A DNA stretch of 64,000 bases from Xanthobacter dioxanivorans (GTDB lineage Bacteria > Pseudomonadota > Alphaproteobacteria > Rhizobiales > Xanthobacteraceae): contig NZ_CP063362.1 of the NCBI RefSeq assembly GCF_016807805.1, forward strand, positions 4,816,501-4,880,500. The letters are read 5' to 3'. The position numbers and the translations under genes were made by a program. Below the pieces are notes generated by a model that saw only the letters and a list, made by a program, of their open reading frames with translations, ran no database searches and was not told the DNA's origin. Each line of letters opens with the position of its first letter. The stretch's first letter is position 1. Of this stretch, positions 34,765-42,765 are shown in pieces.

Positions 34765-35938
34765 CGGCGAGATCCCGCAGGTGCGATCTGCCCTGCGCCC
34801 AGCGGAACGACAGCCGCTCAACGCCCGACGCGCCGGTCCAGCGGTCCCGCACAGCCCGGTTGGCGAACCGCGACTGGCTGGTCTTCAGCCGTCGCTCGCG
34901 ATCCTGCACCATGCGCGCGGCGGGTGTCAGACGGCCTTCGCCAACGTCACCGGACCGAACCAGCGCCAGCCATTCGGTGACGAAGCGCTTTGCGGCAGGC
35001 CGGATGCGGTGCGCGGGATGATCGATGGCCTGCCAGAAGCTGTCGAGCGACCATGCGCGGATCGCCGGCATATCCAAGCCCTCGCGCCATTCCTGCAGCC
35101 GCGATTGATACTCCTCGATCCAGTCAGGCTTCTCCCGCATCTCGCTCAGCAGCAGATTGTAGAGGAGTGAGGCGCCGTGCATCACGCTCGAAAATACCTC
35201 GCCATGACCGACCAGCGAGCGGGCATCACCTGGGAAATCCGCGAGATGTGGATGCTCCCAGATATAGCGGCAGTCGGCCGTGCCGCCGCCGGTACGGGCG
35301 AGAAATGCCAGCAGACTGCGGGGTTGCTGCGCCACCAGCCGGTCAATGATGAACTGGGCCTCATCAGGCGTGAGGCGGAAGCGCGCCGCTTCAAGGATAT
35401 CTTTGGGCCGGGGCGGCAGCGCGGGCGTCCAGATTTGAAGGGCTTGGGCTTCCGACGCGGCATCTTCACTTTCGCGGACCCGCGGCCGGTTGCGCTGGAG
35501 GTGGCGCATGGAGGAGAAGAGATTGTCGGTCGAGCCCGGAAAGAGACGGATGCCCCAAGTTCCTAGCCCGGCCCAATAGACGGAGCTGGGGAGCCTTTGA
35601 AGATCAGCGCCGGCATCGCGGCCGATGATGCCGTTCGATTCTCCGCCTGCCTTGAGCGCGTTGGCCAGCCTGTTTTCTAGCGCGCGGGCTTCGGTCGCGA
35701 GCTGATCCGGCCCAGCAGCCGAGCCTTCCAGCATCTGAAAGAGCCAGGGGATGAAGAGCATGTAGCGCAAGCGCGTCTGGATGGTGCTGGTCCCGGGGAA
35801 TAGATGGTCAGCAATGGAATCCCGGATGCCGCCCAAGCCGAGTTCGTCGCGCGTCTCGCGTTCCTGAAACAGCGCCATGATCCGTTGCGCCCGCTGGCGC
35901 TCGGCTTCGTCGAAATCAATCCAGGCAAGTGACGACAT
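34754..35938 (-). CDS. DUF6361 family protein
   Basis: The 394-residue protein begins MSSLAWIDFDEAERQRAQRI and continues with RETRDELGLGGIRDSIADHL and FPGTSTIQTRLRYMLFIPWL. These are the conserved features of DUF6361, a family found next to phospholipase-D-like proteins and helicases in defence loci. A TTG 12 bp upstream could also start it. There is no catalytic motif or membrane helix. It overlaps the phospholipase-D-like gene by 11 bp and follows the ResIII helicase after 57 bp. It probably has an accessory or sensor role. Confidence 0.85.
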   Translation of the reverse strand: MSSLAWIDFDEAERQRAQRIMALFQERETRDELGLGGIRDSIADHLFPGTSTIQTRLRYMLFIPWLFQMLEGSAAGPDQLATEARALENRLANALKAGGESNGIIGRDAGADLQRLPSSVYWAGLGTWGIRLFPGSTDNLFSSMRHLQRNRPRVRESEDAASEAQALQIWTPALPPRPKDILEAARFRLTPDEAQFIIDRLVAQQPRSLLAFLARTGGGTADCRYIWEHPHLADFPGDARSLVGHGEVFSSVMHGASLLYNLLLSEMREKPDWIEEYQSRLQEWREGLDMPAIRAWSLDSFWQAIDHPAHRIRPAAKRFVTEWLALVRSGDVGEGRLTPAARMVQDRERRLKTSQSRFANRAVRDRWTGASGVERLSFRWAQGRSHLRDLADAQ

Positions 35939-35995
35939 TGGCCCCCGCAACCTTGTTTTCGGGCGACCAGCGCCGGTGTTGAACGAACCTGGGCA

Positions 35996-38900
35996 TCAGT
36001 TGCTTCCGATGATCCGCAGGCGCATGGCGCGGGTCTCCAGCAGATATGTCTCGACGCCGGCAAGCAGGTGCAGACCCTCCTCGCCAATCGCTTGGCGGGA
36101 AAGACCGGGCTGCACGATGCGAACGTCGTATTCGAAGCGATGGTCCTGCCAGCCGGCTTTCAGCTTCTTGATCATGGCCGCCGAACCCCGCTCGATCCGC
36201 GAGCTGAGCCCTCTGTCGCGCCGCATCTGTTCGCGCTTCAGCATGTGCTGGAGCATCCGGTTGGGCCGATCGCGCCACCTCGCCGATTTCTGAGCTTGTC
36301 CGCACACCTCGTAGAGGTCGTTGAGCCGCGCGCCGGGCGTTGCGGCGCTCGAATATTTGCAGTGAAACAAGGTCACCGACACGACGCTGTCGGTGATGCG
36401 CAACGCGACCACATCGGCGATTTCTCCTTTGCCGTCGTCGTCGAAAATGACGTCATAGGGCTCGGTGTCGGCCAACAAGGTTTCGATGACGAGCCGCTGG
36501 ACCGAATCAACCCGCTTCGCGACGCCCTGCGCTTCGGCGCGGATGTTGGTTTTCGACCAGTCCCACACTTCGATCTTCTCGGGCGGATAGGGCTGGACCG
36601 TCTCGCCTTCGGGCAGGGCATAGAGGTGGCTGTAGATCAGCAGGGAGCCGTCACCGAAGTCGATCTGCGGCGCATCATCGGCGAAGGATTCCGAAAGCGT
36701 CTGGATCTTGCTGCCGACCTTTATTGTCGTTTTGGGGCCGCTGCGCTGGGGGTAGCGCGCTCCGCCATCGGCAAAGACGATCTCGAACTCGGCGGACTGG
36801 TCGTCGCTTCGCACGGCAAAACGCAGCGGCCCGGTTCGCGCATTGTCGAGCAGTTCGATGTCGCATTCGGTGAACAGGACTGGTTTGTCACCGAAGGTGA
36901 TTTCGATGCGGTCTTCGATCTGCATCAGAAGCGATTCCGGCCAATGAATCGCCACGGGCGGGACCGCCGGGCGATCACTGATCTGGCGCGGCCGCATCGC
37001 GCTCTTGAACACGCCGTCCGTTGTGATGCCGGGATCGTTCACCGCGCGGCCGATGTCCTGACACCAATCGACCCAATCGGTGAGATCGCGTACCGGCGAG
37101 ATGGACCAGAACTTGCCTTTGGCCGAGCAGCCTCTCGAAGCCGGCGCGCCGTCGAGAAATCCGGTGGCGAAGACGTTGTTCTTGATCCGTGACTGGGATT
37201 TTGCGCTGTCCAGCCCGTCGGCCACATCAACGCCCATATACATGGAATAGCGAACGCCGCGGCCCTGGTGGTGAGTGAGGCCGAGGTTGCGAAGGATCAG
37301 GCGCTTGAAGCCGTGCAGGCTGCGGAAGACGTCTTCGCCCTCGACGCGGCGGGCCGTCTCGCCGCAAACGGCCTTGGCCAGGCGGTCGAACGGCCCCTTG
37401 GCCGAGCTGCTGATATACAGCAGGCCGCTTGTCTGGTCCCAATGCAGCATATGCAGGTCCCACGTCACGTTGATGGCGTGCTGCGCCGTCGTCCAGCGGG
37501 CCTGTTCTTCCGCCCGGGTGACGAAGATGGCCACGCGCTGGTGCGGATTGATTTTCATGCCGAGGTAGAAGCCGGGGTCGTAGAGATCTTCGGCTTGGAA
37601 GGGATCCCAGCTCTCGCACGAGGTCCGGTACACGACCGCGTTCATCTTCGGCTCGAGGGTTTGCAACGGGATATCGTCGAGATCGCCGGTGAAGGCCTTA
37701 AACATCTCGGCACGCCGGACCTGGCGCTCGATCTTGGCCGAGCTCAGCGCTTCGACGAGCGCGTTCCAATCGGCGTCTTCGGCATAGAGCTTCGCCAGCG
37801 ATCGATCGATGTCATCGATGCCGGTGTTGGCGATGACGGTCGCATCACCCAAGGTCGGGTCTTGTCGGGTGAAGCGGCCAACAAACTGGATCGTGACCGC
37901 GATGCTCTTGTGGTGGTCGTGCAGAGCCGCGATTTTCAGCTCGGGAAGATCGAATCCTTCACCCAGCATGTCGACACAGACGATGATCCGGCTCTCGAAC
38001 CGTCGAAGCGCCTCAAGATTTTCGCGTCTCTCGCGCAGCGGCTGCTGGCTGTGGACGATGACGGGGCGATGTTCCGGATAGGTCTCGGTGTAGAGGCGGT
38101 GCAAGTGCTTTGCGCGTTCGATCGTACTGCAACGCGCCATGGCGAGGTGGTTGAGGCCAGCCGCGAGATCCTCGGCAAGGACTTCGCCAAGCTTTTCGGC
38201 GATCGCCAGGTCGGCGTCAGGACGATCAAGTCCGAAGACGGCCTCGAACCGGATGGGTTTGAAATAGCCTTCTTCCTGCGCTTTCTTCAGGGGGTAGGTA
38301 TAGATGAACTCACCGTCCACGCGCCGCCCGTCCTCGCGAAACGGGGTGGCGGTGAACTGAACGATCGGGATCGGCGGTTTGCGGTCGACGAAGAGACCGC
38401 GAAATTCCGACCATGTCCGAGCGCCGATATGGTGGGCCTCATCGATGAACAGCGCTGCGGCTCGCGCCGCCATCTGTTCTTGAACCTGGGGGTCCGCCCG
38501 CCCGGCGATGTGCATGGTGGTGACGATGACGCTGGCCGTGTCGAAGATCTGATCGACCTCCGCAACAGACGAGGGGATGTGCGCAAGACGGGTCACCACG
38601 GGATAGTTGGCTGATGCGTCGAGGCACGCCTGGCTCTTGAGGACGCCAAAAGTCTCGAATTTCCCGGCGATCTGTTCGCGAAGGGCGTCGGTTGGAACCA
38701 CGACCAGCAACCGGTCAAACTGCTGGCGAGCATTCAGAGCCAGCATGGTCTCTGTCTTGCCCGTGCCGGTCGGCATGACGATGGTTGCGGGCTCGGTCGA
38801 GCGTGTCGCGTGCGCGAGGGCCGCGTGGAGCGCACCGATCTGGGGTCGCCTCAGTCCGGGGACGGCCGGCTTGCCGTCCACAGCCGCGCGGCCTTCGCGT

Positions 38901-39337
38901 AGATGGAAGGCGTCGTCCCAGGACACGGTAACGGCCGCAAGCCGGGCCGTCATATCTGGAACGCTTACCAGGGCGGGATTGAGGGGCGTGGGACGGAGCC
39001 AACGCCCTTCTCCACGCTCCAGCGCTTCCTTGATCTCCTTTGGCTGCTGGGCGTCGGGTACGAGCAGGATGAGGTCAGCATCCAGCTTAGTCGCCGTCTT
39101 TCCGCTGAGTATGATGAGGGTCTGGCCGTTTGACAGCGTCGTCTCAAATCCACCGACACGCCGAACCGTGAAAGGCTTGAGCCGGCACATGGCTTCTACT
39201 GACGGCACCGCCTGCTGGCGCGTCGTGCTGCCCAAAACTTTGCCCTCGACGGCCATTCGCGCCGGGAGGAGCAGCGACACCTCCTCGGTGAAGAGGTCGT
39301 CCTGCCCGGGAGCGGTGGCGTCTGTTCGTGCGTGCAT
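35996..39337 (-). CDS. DEAD/ResIII-type helicase with possible C-terminal nuclease domain
   Basis: The 1,113-residue protein contains an SF2 helicase with PTGTGKTE (189-196), LFIDEAHH near 288, QFTATPFRED and GRFTRQDP. Unusually for such helicases, the C-terminal part contains DVIFDDDGKGEIADVVAL followed by VTLFHCKYS, a D...xCK arrangement like that of PD-(D/E)xK restriction-type nucleases. GGAGG lies 5 bp before the ATG, 23 bp after the AddA-like stop. It resembles a restriction-type motor subunit. No methyltransferase is present in this operon, so self/non-self discrimination must come from elsewhere. Confidence 0.82.
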   Translation of the reverse strand: MHARTDATAPGQDDLFTEEVSLLLPARMAVEGKVLGSTTRQQAVPSVEAMCRLKPFTVRRVGGFETTLSNGQTLIILSGKTATKLDADLILLVPDAQQPKEIKEALERGEGRWLRPTPLNPALVSVPDMTARLAAVTVSWDDAFHLREGRAAVDGKPAVPGLRRPQIGALHAALAHATRSTEPATIVMPTGTGKTETMLALNARQQFDRLLVVVPTDALREQIAGKFETFGVLKSQACLDASANYPVVTRLAHIPSSVAEVDQIFDTASVIVTTMHIAGRADPQVQEQMAARAAALFIDEAHHIGARTWSEFRGLFVDRKPPIPIVQFTATPFREDGRRVDGEFIYTYPLKKAQEEGYFKPIRFEAVFGLDRPDADLAIAEKLGEVLAEDLAAGLNHLAMARCSTIERAKHLHRLYTETYPEHRPVIVHSQQPLRERRENLEALRRFESRIIVCVDMLGEGFDLPELKIAALHDHHKSIAVTIQFVGRFTRQDPTLGDATVIANTGIDDIDRSLAKLYAEDADWNALVEALSSAKIERQVRRAEMFKAFTGDLDDIPLQTLEPKMNAVVYRTSCESWDPFQAEDLYDPGFYLGMKINPHQRVAIFVTRAEEQARWTTAQHAINVTWDLHMLHWDQTSGLLYISSSAKGPFDRLAKAVCGETARRVEGEDVFRSLHGFKRLILRNLGLTHHQGRGVRYSMYMGVDVADGLDSAKSQSRIKNNVFATGFLDGAPASRGCSAKGKFWSISPVRDLTDWVDWCQDIGRAVNDPGITTDGVFKSAMRPRQISDRPAVPPVAIHWPESLLMQIEDRIEITFGDKPVLFTECDIELLDNARTGPLRFAVRSDDQSAEFEIVFADGGARYPQRSGPKTTIKVGSKIQTLSESFADDAPQIDFGDGSLLIYSHLYALPEGETVQPYPPEKIEVWDWSKTNIRAEAQGVAKRVDSVQRLVIETLLADTEPYDVIFDDDGKGEIADVVALRITDSVVSVTLFHCKYSSAATPGARLNDLYEVCGQAQKSARWRDRPNRMLQHMLKREQMRRDRGLSSRIERGSAAMIKKLKAGWQDHRFEYDVRIVQPGLSRQAIGEEGLHLLAGVETYLLETRAMRLRIIGSN

Positions 39338-39360
39338 CGATCCTCCCCAGCGCCTGCCGC

Positions 39361-42300
39361 CTACGCCGCGACCGCGGCGACTGGCGAAGGCATAACCGTG
39401 AGGATTTCGCCCGACGTCACGAGGACGATCAGCCCCCGTTCGGTCCCGGTCATATCCAGATAATTCCGGACCTGGGCGCGGTAATGCTCGATGATCTCTG
39501 GGCTCGGTTGAACATCGCTCTTCCAGTCGATGACGACCTGCGGTTTTCCATCAGGCCCAAAGCTGATGGCGTCCGCGATGCCTGCGGTCGCCTGTTCAAG
39601 GTCGTCGACAAACGCCGAGGCGTAGACCGGAAACTCTGGCGCAAGGGTAGGCCGAAGCTCGGCGATTTCGGGCAAGGCGAGGGTGCGCGCCACACAGCCC
39701 GCGAGCTCGGCCGGCGAAAGCCCTTGGGCGGGATCATCAACCACCGGCTTGTCGATCGCGGCAATGAGCACCTGCGCGCGTTCGGTCAGAGACGCCACAT
39801 CGTCGGGCGTTTCGCCGGTCAGAACCTCCTCGAGAAGCTTGTGCAGGATGAGACCACGTTCGCGTCCGCCCTGGATGCTAGCGAGGGCGGCTTCGCCATG
39901 AGGCTGACCAGGGTCGCTTGCTGCCCAGATTTCTGCCGCTTCGGGGGTCACAACAGGCCCGGCACTGGTTTCGTCGCGGCTCGGCGCTAGCCAGGTCAGG
40001 CGACGATGACGGTCTGCGATGGCAGCGGCTTCGGCCGCAAAAATCTCCCGTGTCTGCAGGTTGCTCTGGCCGGTCGGTGCTGCCCCCATGTCCGGCGGGA
40101 GATGTGACAGATCGAGCGCCGGAAGCTCGCCGAGCGACAGATCGAGAAGGGAGATCCAGGCCGATTTCGACGGCGCGGCGTCAAGCCGAGGCAGGACAAG
40201 CAGCTCGCGCGCCCGGGTGGCCGCGACATACCAGAGCCGGATGCGTTCGCGGTCGAGCTCGGCCTTTTCCGCGTCGCGGGCGTCGTCATACCCGACCGGC
40301 CGGACGCCAAAGACCGGGCAATAGAAGATGTCGCTGTCGCGATCGGTCACGGCGCTTTCTGGCGCCATGATCCCCGTCATCGTATTGACGGGCACGACGA
40401 TCGGCCATTCCAGGCCCTTGGCGGCGTGCATGGTGTAGAGGGCGATGGCTTCTTCTTGCGCGTCGGGTCGTCCTTCGACGGCACGCGATTCGTCGGTCCA
40501 GGCCGCCGTCATGGTCTCGGCAAAGGCGCGAAGACCCCGAACCGGAAAGGCGGACGTCAGGCTCAGATAGAGATCGACGTTGGCCAGTGCGCGTTCCGCC
40601 TGTCCCCGGTGCCGTTCGAGCAGGATCGGGCGTACCTGCATCACGTCGACCGCTTGCGACAGGAGGTCGTGCGGCGTGGTGCTGTTGGTCCGGCGGTAGA
40701 GCGCTTGCAGCTTCTCGATGGTCGTCCGGGCAAGCGCGTGTTCGATGCCGCTGGCATCGACACCGAGATCGAGCCGGGGCAGCGCTTCCGGGTAGTCCTC
40801 GGAGCGCGGCAGCGTCCAGATGATGTCGAGAAGCTCTTCCTCGGTCAGGCCGACGAGCGGGCCTCGCAGCAGTGCGCCCAGGGCGAGCGTGTCGCGCCGG
40901 TCGGCGAGGACGCGGGTCAGGGCGATGAGGTCCTGGATTTCCTGGCGGCGAAACAGCCCCTTGCCCGCCTGGGTCGCGACCGGAATGCCGTGCCGTTCGA
41001 GCGCCTCTTCATAGCGCCACAGATCGCTGCCGGTAGGGGCGAGCAAGGCGATGTCGCCCGGCCGGCAGACCCGGCTGGCGCCGCTTCGGCGATCGAGGAT
41101 CATCTCGCTGCCGATCAGGCGGGCGCACATTTCGGCGACCGCTTCGGCTTCGGCGTCACGCTGCTGTTCGGCCGTGGCTTTGCCGTTCTCATCGGCGACC
41201 GCGACATCCAGGGCTGCGACGCACAGCGCCTCTCCGCGATCAGCGTGGAACGGGTCGAGCGCGGTGAAGCCCGGCTGCCCTGCGCTCGACAGCAACGTCT
41301 CGAAGCGCTCGTTCACATAAGTGAGGATGGGGGCGCAGGAGCGAAAGTTGGTCGAGATCGACAGGACGCTGTCCGGATTCTGGGCGAGAAATGCATCACG
41401 TGCCCGCACATAGGCGCTGACGTCAGCGCCGCGGAACCGATAGATCGCCTGCTTGGGATCGCCGACCAGGAACAATGCGCCGGGACGGATTTGAAAAGCT
41501 GACCAGTCGGCGGTCGAGCCGTCCGCGGACGGTTCGCCGCAGAGACGCCAGAAGATCTCGGTCTGTAGCGGGTCGGTGTCCTGAAACTCATCGACAAGGA
41601 CATGGGCGAAACGCGCCGCCAGCGCCCGGCGAACATCATCATGATCGCGCAGCAAGCCGCGCGCCGCGAAGATCAAGTCGTCGAAGTCGAGCAGAGCCGC
41701 TGAACGCTTGTGGTCGCGGAAGCGGTGCAGAACCGGCTGCACCTGGGCGATCAGATCGGCGAGCACACGGCTGGCAACATTCTGGAGCATGGTCTGCCAT
41801 GTCTCGCAGCACGCCACATAATGGCCTTCGGCCACCGCGTTGAGGCCCTCGCCATCAGCCTTGGCCAAGCCCTCGCGCTTGGCCGCATCGACCCATTTGC
41901 CCTTCTTCTTGTATGCGGAGAAGGCTCCGCTCTTGGTGCAAAGATCGCGGTGTGGCTGCGATACCAGCAGGCGGACCAGCCCGGCCGGCGTTTCGGCAAC
42001 GAGAGCGTCATCAAGGGCCTGCGCCATTTCGGCGAACCGCTCGGCGATCGTCGCTGTTTCTTCCTCGACTGCGGGCGCGGTGCGAATGAACTCGGCGAAG
42101 GTGTCCGCTGCGGCGAGGAAGGCTTGCAGGTGCGGCGTCAGCGGGGTGACCGCGGGGGCGGACACCGTTCGACGCCGGCGCAGGTTCGCGACGATCTTGT
42201 GGATCAGCCCGACGGTCTCACCGGGATTCTGAAGCACCATTTCGGCGATGATGCCGCCTTCGCCACCTGAGAGTTGCTCCCGCAGCCAGGCTTCGACGAT

Positions 42301-42765
42301 CTCGATAAAGGCGAGGTCGGCCTGATTGCGATCCATCACACTGGCGCCCGGATCGATATCAGCCTCGACCGGATAGGGCTTAATCAGGCGCTGGCAGAAG
42401 CCGTGGATGGTCGAGCAAGTGATCTCGTCGATCGCGGCGCTCGCTGCCGCGAGATGGGCTTTCTGGGTATCCGACAGACCGCCGAGCAAGGCGATCCGCA
42501 GTTCGGGCGGAATTTGTCCGGCGGAGAGGTCGCTGACGAAGTCGCGCACCCGGATCAGAAGCTCGCTGGCCGCCAGTTCCGTGAACGTCACCGCCGCGAT
42601 GGATTTGGGCGCGATGCCTTCGGCCAGCATGACCGCGATGCGACCGGCCATGACAGCCGTCTTGCCGGACCCGGCGCCAGCCTCGACCAGGATCGAGCGA
42701 TCATGCACGCTGATCGCGTTGCGGCGGGCCGCGTCATCGCGAAGGTCTTTCGTTACAGCGGTCAT
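39361..42765 (-). CDS. AddA/RecB-like UvrD helicase-nuclease
   Basis: The 1,134-residue protein has SF1 helicase motifs in order: VEAGAGSGKTA (28-38), HVLVDEFQDTDPLQ, LFLVGDPKQAIYRFRGAD, ALYTMHAAKGLEWPIV and RIRLWYVAATRARELL. A C-terminal PD-(D/E)xK nuclease shows VVIDWKSD then YRAQVRNYLD. This is the AddA architecture and near-normal AddA length. The ATG at 42765 shares a base with the stop of the AddB-like gene (TAATG). The pair sits inside a defence operon, so I do not call it the housekeeping addA. Confidence 0.87.
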   Translation of the reverse strand: MTAVTKDLRDDAARRNAISVHDRSILVEAGAGSGKTAVMAGRIAVMLAEGIAPKSIAAVTFTELAASELLIRVRDFVSDLSAGQIPPELRIALLGGLSDTQKAHLAAASAAIDEITCSTIHGFCQRLIKPYPVEADIDPGASVMDRNQADLAFIEIVEAWLREQLSGGEGGIIAEMVLQNPGETVGLIHKIVANLRRRRTVSAPAVTPLTPHLQAFLAAADTFAEFIRTAPAVEEETATIAERFAEMAQALDDALVAETPAGLVRLLVSQPHRDLCTKSGAFSAYKKKGKWVDAAKREGLAKADGEGLNAVAEGHYVACCETWQTMLQNVASRVLADLIAQVQPVLHRFRDHKRSAALLDFDDLIFAARGLLRDHDDVRRALAARFAHVLVDEFQDTDPLQTEIFWRLCGEPSADGSTADWSAFQIRPGALFLVGDPKQAIYRFRGADVSAYVRARDAFLAQNPDSVLSISTNFRSCAPILTYVNERFETLLSSAGQPGFTALDPFHADRGEALCVAALDVAVADENGKATAEQQRDAEAEAVAEMCARLIGSEMILDRRSGASRVCRPGDIALLAPTGSDLWRYEEALERHGIPVATQAGKGLFRRQEIQDLIALTRVLADRRDTLALGALLRGPLVGLTEEELLDIIWTLPRSEDYPEALPRLDLGVDASGIEHALARTTIEKLQALYRRTNSTTPHDLLSQAVDVMQVRPILLERHRGQAERALANVDLYLSLTSAFPVRGLRAFAETMTAAWTDESRAVEGRPDAQEEAIALYTMHAAKGLEWPIVVPVNTMTGIMAPESAVTDRDSDIFYCPVFGVRPVGYDDARDAEKAELDRERIRLWYVAATRARELLVLPRLDAAPSKSAWISLLDLSLGELPALDLSHLPPDMGAAPTGQSNLQTREIFAAEAAAIADRHRRLTWLAPSRDETSAGPVVTPEAAEIWAASDPGQPHGEAALASIQGGRERGLILHKLLEEVLTGETPDDVASLTERAQVLIAAIDKPVVDDPAQGLSPAELAGCVARTLALPEIAELRPTLAPEFPVYASAFVDDLEQATAGIADAISFGPDGKPQVVIDWKSDVQPSPEIIEHYRAQVRNYLDMTGTERGLIVLVTSGEILTVMPSPVAAVAA

